Assembly (NCBI GenBank): GCA_030340625.1
Contig: JAOPHQ010003137.1
Coordinates: 119,501 to 183,500, forward strand
Direction: 5' to 3'
DNA: 64,000 nucleotides
DNA from: Merluccius polli
Taxonomy: Eukaryota; Chordata; Actinopteri; Gadiformes; Merlucciidae
Shown in pieces: positions 10,520 through 21,300 of this stretch (the stretch's first letter is position 1; every line of letters begins with the position of its first letter). The position numbers and the translations under genes were made by a program. Below the pieces are notes generated by a model. The model was not told the origin of the DNA and did no database searches. It was given only the letters and a program-made list of their open reading frames with translations.

Positions 10520-10842
10520 TACGGAATTTGCTCAAAAACAGCGCCACCTAGTGGTCTTGTGTGTGCGGCATTAAAGTGACGCGTAGTAAGCGGTGGGCAG
10601 AAACCCTCCGCTTCATCTCCACCTTCAGATCCGACCACTTCTTTTTCACCTGTGTGTGTGTGTGCGCTGCTCGGACCCCACGGCATGTACCGCCTCACAC
10701 ACACGCTCCCACTCATTTCTTTTTCTCTTCATATTGATCCCTGCTGACAGGGACCAGAGAGAATCTCCCTCCGCGGCTCCACGTCATTCACCACAATCTC
10801 CAACTCGGACTCTGTGAAATGTCTTTTCTTTCCTTTGTTCAT
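10520..10842 (-). pseudogene. Harbinger Myb/SANT-like DNA-binding protein fragment
   Basis: Minus strand from ATG at 10842: MNKGKKRHFTESELEIVVND is the start of the Myb/SANT-like domain. After a frameshift near 10755 the rest continues as NEWERVCEAVHAVGSEQRTH and VKKKWSDLKVEMKRR, with the conserved tryptophans of the fold. In Harbinger elements this second protein binds DNA and assists the transposase. One frameshift disables it. Confidence 0.6.
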
Positions 10843-10933
10843 GCTTGTGTTACACCCATAGAGTGCAAGCTGACTCAATCACTTCAAGATAACTTGGCAG
10901 AGGAACTGCTAAGAGTGGCAAGTAGAAAACAAA

Positions 10934-11374
10934 GTGTTTTGCTGGGTTAGTGACAACGCAGCTAACATAACCAAAGCTATTAAAATATTGAAATGGACCC
11001 ACCACCCATGTCTCGCGCACACAATCAACCTGGTTGTACGAGATGCCCTGAAGGTGATGAAGCCCACTGTGGACAAAGTGAAGGCGATAGTGGAATTCTT
11101 CCATAAGAGCACAATATCCACAGAGAAGCTGAAGTCTACTCAATGTCAGATGGGTATGCCTGAGCTGAGGCCCAAACAAGAATGTGTTACGAGGTGGAAT
11201 TCAACATTTCATATGCTGAAAAGGTTTCTGGAATCCAAGGATGCAATCATCTCTACCCTGGCCATTATCAATGCACCTGTTGATGCTCTGAGTCAAGAAG
11301 AATGGGAGGTAGTGCGAGAGACGTGCACTGTTCTGGAACCCTTTGAGCAGGTCACTGTGGAGATCAGTGCACAG
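10934..11374 (+). pseudogene. hAT transposase catalytic exon
   Basis: Reads WVSDNAANITKAI (first catalytic Asp in the SDNAAN motif, residue 7), then HHPCLAHTINLVVRDAL with the C-x2-H motif of hAT enzymes, then RPKQECVTRWNSTFHMLKRF (the conserved TRWNST block). A splice donor CAG|GTACAG falls at 11375 after EISAQ. Upstream, the region between the BED exon and SDNAAN is deleted, so the enzyme lacks its first catalytic segment. The ATG at 10934 is internal, not a natural start. Confidence 0.8.
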
Positions 11375-11499
11375 GTACAGTGGACAATTGTTATTACATT
11401 ATTTATTATTATATAATGGCATATTAGAGGTGAATGGCAGTAATAATAGACAAGAATAAACATGAACAAAGTCCATATACCACAGAGTTACTGTTTTCT

Positions 11500-12240
11500 C
11501 TTTTCTCAGCTATGTGACAGCCTCCAAAATGCTACTCCCGTGCAAGGATCTGCAGAGAATAGCCCACCACCAGACAGAAGGAACAGTAACCACAGGGAAA
11601 GTGACAGAGTTGGTGACTGCTTTCTGTGCATCTATGGAAAGAAAGTTCCACAAAATGGAATACAATACTGTTCTCTCAGAAACCACCATTTGGGGTCCAA
11701 AAAACACTTTTTGGACCCGAGGTTCAAAAAGCTGGCCTTTAATGACAACAGAGCTGTTGACGAGGCACTTCAAAGATTAACAGCAGCAGCAGCAAGATGC
11801 AGCCCCAGCAGCCAGCTGGTTCCACCACCAGGAGGCCAAGAGGGAGAAGAAGGGGCAGGGGCACTAGAAGTGGAGCCACAAACGTCTGCTGTTTGGAGGC
11901 TCTTTGATGAAACAGCAACAGGAGACACTACAAGAAGGAATCCCTCAGCAGATGCTATACTTGAAGTAAGATCCTTTCTTGAGGAGCCCCTTATCCATAG
12001 AGCCACAGACCCACTGAGTTGCTGCGAGACCAAGGCTTCAGTCTACCCACGACTTGTCAACGTGATGGCACAGAGACGCAGAGTGCATTGTAGCGACATC
12101 AGTCCCTTCAGAAAGAGTTTTCTCCAAAACAGGGCAGATAATAACAGAGAGAAGAAACCGGATCAGCCTCTTCTAAGCTGAGGCAATTTCTTAATGCCAA
12201 TCTGCCCTGAAGACAATGTTACAATATTTTACTGTTAATA
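11500..12240 (+). pseudogene. hAT transposase 3' exon with dimerisation domain (two frameshifts)
   Basis: An acceptor TTTTCTCAG at about 11510 precedes YVTASKMLLPC, the usual continuation of ZBED-type hAT enzymes. Frame 1 (about 11512-11695) gives TGKVTELVTAFCASMERKF; a shift near 11700 gives LDPRFKKLAFND; a second shift after VNVMAQR (about 12072) moves the VPSERVFS-type dimerisation block into another frame (about 12095-12150). SFLEEPLIHRATDPL (about 11970-12015) is the conserved lead into the dimerisation domain. The phase with the previous exon does not fit exactly, a further sign of decay. Confidence 0.75.
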
Positions 12241-12502
12241 GATACAACTAAAACTGTTGGATGCTGCTGTTTTGCACATTGTAATTTATTTTGTATGTGT
12301 CATACAAAATAAATATGTGTCATAGTGTTTAATGTTTTTACATTATTGAAGTTTTTTTACCAAACATAATGTCAAATTATGGTATTCTGGAAATTATAAG
12401 GTTTAGTATAATCACAGCCGAAAGAGCCGGCTCTCATTGCTGAGCTGAGCCAAATGATCTGGCTCACTAAAAAGAGCCGGAATTCCCATCACTACTGGCC
12501 AC

Positions 12503-14396
12503 CCCAGTGTGGGGGTGTGGCGGAACTCTGTCATTCTCTAACGCCTTGTTCTTTTTCATAAGTAGTACAATAGCTTTGCCTGTAACCAAACTGCTATACA
12601 AGCCCTATATCTCCCCTATCAAAACACAGAAGAAGCACAGTAATCCTCATGAATTATCCGAAAGGATTGTAAGACTCCATTAAAGATAACAATCTATTTA
12701 CTGATCGCAAGAGGGTGACAAGTAGGCCTATTGTTGTTTCATTAGGAATGGTGCCAATAAGAAAAACATAGATGTATGCCTGAAGTAAATGCATGTGCAT
12801 ATGCTACCATACTACAGCTGATTATTAATTAGGTGACAAAATAGTCTTTCAATTTGCTACTTTTTTTGATGCAGTTGTTAAGCTCCATTGTTGAATTAAG
12901 CTGCATTTCAATGCTGCATAAATATGCAACAAAGTCTTCGCTCATCGCTAACAAGAATGCCCTGCCTACAAGGCTTTCACAATATAAATTAGCTAGGCTT
13001 AATTTGATTGCTACAAGAAAAATACCTGGGAGAAAGAAAAAGAGACTGAATACAATGAGAATCAAATGGAGAAAAACTACTTTTCTGACAGAAGAGATGA
13101 AACTACAGGAATGATTGATTCCTTGTACTTCTCCTGTGCTGTAGTGGAAATATCTAATTTCTCTGATAATTTGTTTATAGATTGCATAGACTGCAATGCA
13201 TCATGGACTATTAACATTCATTGTTTTAATACAGTCAACATAATTAAATCAGTGAAAACTAAAATAAAAATAATTACCCAAACGCACCATATTTATATTT
13301 AAAATGTGTATTTTTAAAAAAATGTGTATAAACAATTATTATGGTGACCTGGAACAATACAATTTCACCAACCTAATACAAATGTGCCCCCCCCCCCCCA
13401 ATTCAAAGACACGCACCCTGAATACAAAATCACAAGCCATTAACTCAAACGGGGAATGATACTCCTTGTCGCTGATTGGATGTGCCATCTGTATGTCACT
13501 CTGGGACATAACAGATGTTTAGACATTTTTAGAGCACGGGCAAGAAAAGTCACAAATATGCATTGCTATTACTGTGGCAAACATTTTGATCATATACTGC
13601 TGAATGTTTGAGGTGTAATTTTTATTACACCTCAAACGTTAGTGTTGTATTAAGGGGATGCATTCGTTTTGGAGGATGTGTATTAATATTGGTGGTTTGT
13701 ATTCATATAAGTGGTTGTGTTTTGCACTTCCAGGCTGCCATACATTATAACTGATACTAACATTCCAATGTGGTCCTAATGCATCGGAACATTTGAAAAA
13801 TGTGAAACCTTAGTTGTTCAATTAGCACACACCACGAGTGCCAATCCCCTTTCCACTCTGCTTTGCATCTGTGCTTGTCCAAAGAAATTGTAATTACGAT
13901 TAGAAATGTTGCCACTTAGCAGACATTACACGGTCGGCTAACAGATAGGCCTAGCAGCTTTATTCACGCCACACACAGGTTACAAGGACAGTACAAATAT
14001 TGTTTCAATAAACCGACCAACCCAAATAGCCCCTAACAGCTATGACTGGAGCTAACCATCATCATTTAGCACTGCAGGCAGCAGTTTGAAATGACAGTAG
14101 CAGTAGACAGTAGTGGTGGGCAGTGTTGGCTGGATGCTTGATGGTGTATTTTTTATTCATAGTTTCTATTTTGCATGTCTGTCTCCCTAAGTACATACAT
14201 GTTTGTACAGTGTGTGTGTGTGTGTGTGTGTGTACGTGCGTGGTCAACATCAACTTGAACTTAAGAAAAATAAACACTTGCATCCTATAGCCGCCTGTGT
14301 AATCAACGACAACCGATCCATCCCTGAACAAAACACAGAGACACATTCAAAAGACACACACACGCTCTGCTTTCTCTCTCCCTCTCTGCTGTATTC
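12503..14396. other. Intergenic stretch, no gene seen
   Basis: No coding homology recognised. Contains a poly-C run (13387-13400), an AT-rich core, a hairpin at 13603-13640, and a (TG)n microsatellite at 14208-14232. The first tens of bases may still belong to the DIRS element but show no domain. Confidence 0.5.
13603..13640. repeat. Hairpin (14-bp inverted repeat)
   Basis: GTTTGAGGTGTAAT is followed after four bases by its exact reverse complement ATTACACCTCAAAC. Possibly the centre of an old foldback element, because AATACAAA / TTTGTATT motifs lie loosely symmetrically on both sides (13376 and 13697). Confidence 0.5.
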
Positions 14397-14405
14397 AGTT
14401 CAATT

Positions 14406-15144
14406 TCAATTCAAATGGGATATATTGGCATGAAAAACATACGTTAACAGCCAAAGCAAGTGTGAAATAAAAACAAAACATGTACGTACAATCAAAGATA
14501 TACTAGAATAAAGAAATGTGTAAACAGAGCTGTGTAACATTGCAACAAATTGTGCTTCTGCTGTAAAAAGAGTGTTGTTAAAAAATATAAATACAAATAA
14601 TTGAGAACTGTGTAAATGCTGCAACAAGTTATTATTATTATTTTTTTTACAAATGTATGTATTTCTGTTTGTATGTACGGTATGTCTATGTACAGAGATC
14701 AGCACGGTGCAGGAATACACAGGTGATTGACAGTCTTTATGGTGGTTGTATTCCATTGGACGTGCTTTTCCTGTCACAACAGCTCACAAATCTTGCTGCT
14801 ATGTTTGCACATTGCTGTACTTCACCGAGCAGATATGGACTTTTTTTGTTATTAGTCATGTTTTCAAAATCTTTTTGGGTGTTTGTAATCTGTGGGAAGT
14901 ATGTGTCTCTGATGTCTTGGTAAAGTTGGCAGGTAGTAAGTGCAGTTTCCACCTCATTTCATTTCCATGTCTGCCTGTGGCGGCCTCTTTTGATGGCGAG
15001 GCTGTGCTCACTGAGTCTGTACATAGTCAAGGATTTCCTTAGTTTTGGATCAGTCACAGTGCTCAGGTATTCTGCCACTGTGTATTCTCTGTTTAGGGCC
15101 AAAAAGCATTCAGATTTGCTCTGGTTTTGGATGATTCTTTCCAA
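14406..15144 (-). pseudogene. LINE ORF2 C-terminal fragment
   Basis: Minus-strand frames: SKSECFLALNREYTVAEYLS, LRKSLTMYRLSEHSLAIKRG and RHRQTWK (to 14959), then after a frameshift VETALTTCQLYQDIRDTYFP and SPYLLGEVQQCANIAARFVS (14952-14737). This cysteine/histidine-containing end follows the RT in such LINEs. At least one frameshift near 14955. Confidence 0.6.
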
Positions 15145-15363
15145 TGCGTCAGATAGTTTTCTTTTTGCTTTCTAATAATTTGGTTTAGTCAAATGAGGCT
15201 TCTGTGTGGTGGCTTTGCTTGTGTTTGTGAGTCCCAGAACCAGCTGGCTGAGTGGGCATCTCTTTTGCCATGTCTCTCAGATCATTTACATTACATTTTG
15301 TTGAAGTTACCTGAGGTGCTGATGTTTAGGCCGGCATAGGTATAGTTTTTAGTATGTTTTCGG

Positions 15364-15434
15364 GCAGTGGTTCCCAAACTTTTAACAGTAATGTGCCCCC
15401 TGAGACAGTCTACATCCTACTGAGTTCCCCCAGC

Positions 15435-15483
<49 letters not shown>

Positions 15484-15863
15484 ACGCGTGCGCACACACA
15501 CACATTGTCCAGTTGATTGTCCAGTTAGTATTTATCACGTTTCAATTTTTCTTATTTTTAACATAATTGATGGATTGGGTCGGCGGGATTATGTTAAGGC
15601 AACATTGAGAAGTGCATTCCAGCAAAATGTAACGACCCTGCGCGATTCACACACTGGGTTATATTGTAGCCTATTTGATATTCTATGAACATTATCCCTT
15701 ACATATTAGACATTGTGATAATATTATTCTGTTGGTACACTAGAGTTCATGCATTTACTGAGACTGCAGTCGGCTATTCAACAGGACTGTTTGGGAAGGT
15801 AAATCACAGATTTATTTTGCGTACCCCCTAGATCGATCCACGTACCCCACTTTGACAATAGTG
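15364..15863. mobile_element. hAT-like MITE inserted in the LINE
   Basis: Left end CAGTGGTTCCCAAACTT, right end on the minus strand CACTATTGTCAAAGTGG: an imperfect hAT-type inverted repeat. Flanks GTTTTCGG (15356-15363) and GTTCTAGG (15864-15871) match at 6 of 8 positions, consistent with an aged 8-bp duplication. The LINE protein reads through (LDAIALE to HTKNYTY) when the segment is removed, which fixes the borders. It carries the long (TG)n tract at 15439-15482. Confidence 0.65.
15439..15502. repeat. (TG)n/(CA)n microsatellite
   Basis: About 22 TG units followed by CACGCGTGCG and a short CA run, inside the MITE. Confidence 0.95.
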
Positions 15864-16210
15864 GTTCTAGGGCAATCGCATCTAGAAATAATTTATATTT
15901 ATGGTGCTGGAGGCTGGGTCTTTTTTGGAATATCATAATTGGTTTCTTGGTTAGTTTCAGTTTCAAGGCCAAGGTCTGGGAGAATGTGTGCAGAAGATCA
16001 AGGTTATGTTGTAGCCCTTCTTTGGTTGGAGACAGCAGCACCAGATCTGCAAACAGTAGGCATTTGACTTCTGTGTCACCTAGGGGGATGCCAGGTGCTG
16101 CAGACTGTTCTAATGTCTTTGTCAAATCATTGATGTGTGTATTGATGTATGTGTTGAAGAGGGTTGGATTCAAGCTGTATCCCTGTCTAACCCCCCAGCT
16201 TTGGGGAAAG
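15778..16210 (-). pseudogene. LINE reverse transcriptase fragment
   Basis: Contains NPTLFNTYINTHINDL and EVKCLLFADLVLLSPTKEG. The catalytic motif appears as FADL where FADD is expected, so a catalytic aspartate is lost or deleted. From 15863 downward the frame runs into an inserted MITE, so the last 28 residues are not LINE sequence. Confidence 0.7.
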
Positions 16211-16525
16211 AAGTCTGTGCAGTCTTAACAGCGCACAGTTGTTAGTGTACATTGAGTTTATGATGTCATGAACTCAATGTACAAATCTATTGGAGTTTTT
16301 ACTTCAATATCACTTTCCAACAGTTTGTCCAGCAGACCCTATAGCCAAATTGAATTGAAAGATTTTTTTGAAATTTGAAAATACTAAAGAATAATTGTTT
16401 TTTTTGTCAATAAGGGTGCTGAGGATGAAAATATGGTCTGTTGTACGATAATTCAGTAAAAAGTAAAAAGGAGTCTGGTTGATGATCATACATCTTCATC
16501 ATCATGTTCATTAGTGTATTGATGT

Positions 16526-16527
<2 letters not shown>

Positions 16528-16567
<40 letters not shown>

Positions 16568-16802
16568 CAACTGGTCAAGGCAGATGACCACCCACCTAGA
16601 GCCGAAGGGTCTGTCCAAGGTTTCTGCCTTTTAACAGGCAGTTTTTCCTTGCCCCCGTGCCAAGTGCTTGCTCATGGTGGTACTGTTGGGTCTCTGTAAA
16701 TGTTATTAGGAGTTTGGTCTAGACCTGCTCCATTTGAAAAGTGCCCTGAGATAACTTCTGTTATGAATTGGCGCTATACAAATAAAATTGAATGAATGAA
16801 TA
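16528..16802 (+). mobile_element. LINE 3'-end fragment (Rex1/L2-type) with GAAT tail
   Basis: After a (CT)n run (16530-16562) comes a plus-strand segment with AGGTTTCTGCCTTTTAACAG, AGTTTTTCCTTGCCCC and a terminal TTGGCGCTATACAAATAAAA plus TGAATGAATGAAT. This is the well-known 3' end of a teleost LINE group. No coding part remains. It splits the minus-strand LINE, which continues on both sides. Confidence 0.65.
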
Positions 16803-17567
16803 CTGAGGATTTTCCTAAGGTTGCTGTTGACACATATCCCATGGTAGTTATTGGGGTCATATTCTCTCTTTACTCTCTCTGCATCTCTTCACATTGGTGA
16901 AGATCCCGGAGTTAAAGACAATGTTAAAGAGTTTTAATATAGCCAATTGGAATTTGAGGTATGTGAATTGTATCATTTAATTTAGGATGCCATCAACACC
17001 ACAGGCCTTACATTTATTACACTAGTGTAATAGTATTTTATGGTTGACTCTAAACTTTGTATCCAAAGATTTTAAACTCTGTTTAAAGGATAATTCTGGC
17101 ACAAAATGAGACCATATGATCATAACACATGTCCACCGAGTTCGACCGTTCTCTGGGATCAGTTTTCATTCTAGTCGAATGTAACCAAAGTTCTCGAAAA
17201 CCGCTAATTAGCTTATAACGCTAGCTGTGGGGGCAGGATATTCATGTAAAATAAATCGCAATTCTATACCACTAACAAGGCTCAAAATCGCACCACACTT
17301 CCACGGTAGCATAATGAGCGTCCCTGCATTGTGGAACTTTGTAAGTGTACAGACAGTTTATTAAAAAGAATGTTTAGAAAGCCAGTGCCTTCACGAAAAC
17401 AAGCGGGCGGCATCTTTGGAAAACAGTCACGACCAGTCGAGCAACGGATGACGTGCAACGTAATGAGCCGGAAGAGGCGTACACATGAGATGTCAATGAA
17501 TCAGAAGGTGTGCAATCTAGTAGAAGGTGTGCGAAGTGCGAACAGTGCATGTGCATAAGAGAAGAAA

Positions 17568-17670
17568 ATGGTTCGTGTTTGTGCTTTTCCCGGCTGTGCT
17601 CGTCGCTTGACTGGTCGTGACTGGTTTCCAAAGATGGCGCCTGCTTGTTTTCGTGAAGGCATTGGCTTTC
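17568..17670 (+). pseudogene. THAP zinc-finger N-terminal remnant
   Basis: ATG at 17568 begins MVRVCAFPGCARRL, matching the C-x4-C-type start of THAP domains, then WFPKMAP and a loss of homology as the frame enters the inverted arm. The remaining finger (C-x2-H half) is absent. THAP fingers bind the ends of P-like transposons. Confidence 0.5.
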
Positions 17671-17892
17671 TAAACTTTCTTTTTAATAAACTATCTGTAA
17701 ACTTACAAAGTTCTCAATGCTTCGTTTTACATGTAGGGACCCTCATTATGCTACTGTGGAAGTGTGGTGCGATTTTGAGCCTTGTTAGTGGTATAGAATT
17801 GCGATTTATTTTACATGAATATCCTGCCCCCACAGCTAGCGTTATAAGCTAATTAGCAGTTTTCGAGAACTTTGGTTTCATTGGACAATAAT

Positions 17893-18264
17893 TGTTATGG
17901 TCTTTTACCAAAACTCCAGGTAACTGATTGAGAGTTATTTCTTGACTGACTGTCCTTGCCTTCATGGTTCCAAAAACGGATTGTCCACAATAAAGTCCAG
18001 GGTTTAACCTCAAAGGGTTGAGGATTTATTTTAACTTAAACATATGAGTAAAACAAGAAATGAAAAGTTTCTAAATAAGTAATCCAAGCAATCCAAGCTT
18101 GTGAGGGCAGGAGACAGACGTAAGAAAGCTGTTGCCTCCAATCAGCCACACCAGTCAGGCCTTGAGCAGGTAATTATGTCTTTGGGGTGGCGACATTACA
18201 CTCCGGGCCTGCAGAGGGTGCAGACAGGACACTCACACAGAAAGAGTTAATTTTGGCTCCAACA
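17893..18264 (-). repeat. BEL/Pao 3' LTR (left copy)
   Basis: 372 bp. On the minus strand it is preceded by the purine-rich AGGGGCCGGAAA (18265-18276), the likely plus-strand primer site. Confidence 0.92.
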
Positions 18265-18371
18265 TTTCCGGCCCCTAATTGTATGCAGTGTGAATATAAT
18301 ACAATTACAAAAACAGAAATAAGTTGGAGCCTTTAATCACACCGAAAGAATGTCTTTTTAAATAAAAAAGA

Positions 18372-21300
18372 TTACGTACTTCCACTGGGTTGGTTGGGTT
18401 GGTTGTCGGGGGAGCAGTTATCTACCAGCAGACAGACTTTGGTGATGGGCCGCTCAAGAACACTTGTCTTTGTTCTGATCCTTACTGAACGTACCAGCCC
18501 TTTACCATCTTGAAAGGTTTGTAGGACCCTTCCCAACATCCAGGATCCTCGGGGTGCTGTTGCATCCACAATTAAGACTATGTCTCCTGTTTGGATGTTC
18601 TTTTTTGGATTTATCCATTTCTGCCGTTCTTGTAACAGTGGTAAATATTCTTGGGCCCATCTCTTCCAAAACAAATCAGCTATGTATTGGGCTTGTTTCC
18701 ACCTGCGCCTCAGATACATGTCTGACTTCTGAAAAATCCTTGGTGGTAAAACAGGTTTAGATTTCAAAAGAAGAATGTGGTTAGGGGTCAGAGCTTCAAG
18801 ATCGTGTGGGTCAGGTGACGTGGTGGTGATGGGTCTACTGTTGAGGATTGCCTCTACTTCACATAGGATGGTACACAGGCCTTCATCATCAAGTACTTGC
18901 TGTTGCAGAACTGACAAAAGTACTTTCCTCACCATTCTGATGATCCTCTCCCATACACCCCCATGGTGTGATGCTGCTGGAGGGTTGAAAGACCATTTAA
19001 TGTTGTCTTTAAGCAGGGAATTTCTTATTTTGTCCTGGTCGAAACTCACAAGAGCTTTTCTTAATTCCTTTTCAGCACCTACCAAGTTTGTACCGTTATC
19101 TGAACGAATGTGAGAGACTTGACCTCTGCGACACATACACCTTCTGATAGCGCAAATGCAGGAGTCTGTGTCTAAAGAATATGCCATTTCAAGATGCACT
19201 GCCCTGCTAGACATGCAAGTAAAGACTACCCCATACCGTTTCACAAGGCTTCTGGCCCGTTTTGTTGCAATTGGTCCGAAGTAATCCATTCCTGTATTTG
19301 TGAAAGGGGGAAGGTCAGGCATTAATCTTTCTTGCGGTAAATCCGCCATTTTTTGTATTTTTGTTCTTCCAGCTACTCGCCTGCAGATAACACATTTGTT
19401 GATTATGCTTCTAACTGCAGAGTTTGCATTAGTAATCCAATACCTTTTACGAAGTTCAGAGAGAACATGGTTTCTTCCACTATGGCCTGTGCGCTCATGG
19501 ATGTGACGCAATATCAGGGAGGAGATTGGATGACTCTTGTGCAGAATGATTGGATGTTTTACTTGCTCAGGCATGGCTGATCTGCAGAGGCGTCCACCAA
19601 CTCTCAATATGCCATTGTCCAGGATTGGATCCAACTTCAAAATGCAGCTTGTTCTTTGCACACCAGGTGGCGCCATTTCCAATTTGGTTAATTCTTTAGA
19701 GAACGTTTGTGTTTGGCTTATTCTAATGATTACCTTTTCTGCCATTTCCAGGTCTTCAATATCAAGACTCTGACCACCCAATGTTGATTTGAAGGCTTGC
19801 ATCTTTAAAGCCACTTCTTTGCTTTGAGGGCACATGTTTGTGGATTCGATTTCCTTTCTTTGCCTTGCAAGGATCTTCAACATATTCTTGAATTTCAAGA
19901 ACCAAGCTACTACCTTCTTAAGCTTCAGCCAATCTGAAAAATGTGATAGCAGTTGAGTAATTGGACTTTCTTTATCTTGAACATTGGTACTCAGGACAGT
20001 AACTTTCTTTTTAACCTCTTGGTCAACCATTGGGCTGAGCTGGAAATCAACAGGATGGACTGGCCATTCATCTTCTGGTTCACAGAGAAAGGTTGGACCT
20101 GCTATCCACCGTCTGCATTCAAGGAATCTTTTGACAGTCAAGCCTCTGGACACGTCATCGGCTGGGTTTGATTTTGTTCCCACAAACCTCCACTGGGACA
20201 AGTTGGAATTTTCCTGGATGATGGATATTCGATTGGCGAAGAAGGTGTAGAACCGTGCATGCTCATTGGCTATGTACTTTAAGACTGTCTGACTATCAGT
20301 CCAAAACACTGAGCTCTCAAGTTCAAGTTGCAGCTCCAACCTGAGCATTTTATCTACTCTGACTGACAGCACTGCCGCCGAGAGCTCCATTCTGGGGATT
20401 GTCATATGTTTCAAGGGTGCCAATCTTCCTTTTCCCATCATGAAGGAGACACAGACTTCTGCCTGGTCATTCTCCATCCGCAGGTAGCTTGCAGTGCCGT
20501 AGCCGTTTTCGGAAGCATCCGAAAAGTGATGCAGTTGGGCGCGCGTTGGTTTTCCAAAGTGCTTTGATTTAAAGCAGCGAGCTACACTGAAGTCATTCAG
20601 CTTCTCTAGACTAGATGTCCATTCTATCCACTTCTGAGATGTTGCAGAAGGAATCGGTTCATCCCATCCATACTTTTCTTTGCACAACTGCTGGAGCATA
20701 TGTTTTACAGGTAAGATGAGTGGGGCTAAGAAGCCAAGTGGGTCATACACTGAGCTCACAGCAGATAGTAACCCCCTTCGAGTGAGTGGTTTTTGTTTCA
20801 GTGTGATCTTAAACATGAATGCATCATTCTCGATACACCATTGTAGTCCAAGAGCCCTCTCCATCGGCAGTTCATCTTTCTCCAAGTCCAACATTTTGAC
20901 TTCTTTGGCTCGATCTTCTTGAGGGATAGCTGAGAGCACAGTGCGGCTGTTACTTGCCCATTTGGTGAGGTGGAATCCTCCCTTCTGACAGGCACCTGAC
21001 AGGTCCTCAACAAGTTGCACAGCTTCTTGATCTGAGGGCAGGGACTTCAAACAATCATCAACGTAAAAATTGTTTTTAATATTATGGATGACTTCTGAGG
21101 CAAAATTACCTTTATTGTCTTCTGCAGTTCTCTTTAAGGCAAAGCTTGCGCAGCTTGGAGATGACACTGCTCCGAACAAGTGAACGAGCATGCGGTGTTC
21201 TACTGCTCTTTGATCAACATCACCTTCAGGCCACCAGAGAAATCTTAGGAAGTCCACGTCCTTGGCTGATACCCTCACTTGGTGGAACATGGAGCGGATG

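Larger units (their letters stand above)
10020..10850. mobile_element. PIF/Harbinger remnant with converging transposase and Myb-like ORFs
   Basis: Starts GGGGCCTCATGTACGAAGG, a teleost Harbinger-type terminus. It contains the N-terminal piece of a transposase on the plus strand and a Myb/SANT-like protein piece on the minus strand, the two-gene convergent arrangement of Harbinger elements. The DDE core is absent, so an internal deletion joined the two ends. It lies inside the hAT transposon, between the BED exon and the catalytic exons; exact right end not resolved. Confidence 0.6.
8476..12494 (+). mobile_element. hAT transposon (ZBED-type), decayed and multiply invaded
   Basis: Starts TAGTGATG and ends CATCACTA, giving 8-bp matching inverted termini, with sub-terminal GAGCCGGCTC motifs inside both ends (8511-8521 and 12425-12435). 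Flanked by an 8-bp duplication, CTGGCCGC at 8468-8475 and CTGGCCAC at 12495-12502 (one CpG-type mismatch). An 8-bp duplication is the hAT signature. Inside, in order: a BED zinc-finger remnant, then three nested elements (one upstream of it), then hAT catalytic and dimerisation exons. Several frameshifts and stops make this copy non-functional. Confidence 0.85.
14397..17082 (-). mobile_element. Minus-strand LINE (I/Nimb-like), RT and C-terminal region, triply interrupted
   Basis: Read on the minus strand from 17082 down to 14397. Segments: a GVDGI block and YHGICVNSN-like block (about 17010-16800); NYRTTDHIFILSTLIDK (about 16460-16400) and an FKK.F block; GVRQG-like and PTLFNTYIN then CLLFADL (16210-16040); LDAIALE (about 15885), continuing past an insertion as HTKNYTYAGLNIS; and a C-terminal part with EYLSTVTDPKLRKSLTMYRL (15070-15010). 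It ends with an A-rich tail ATTGAAATTGAACTGAAT at 14416-14397. Frames shift several times. The Nimb/I-clade assignment is from memory of fish LINEs and needs checking. Confidence 0.65.
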
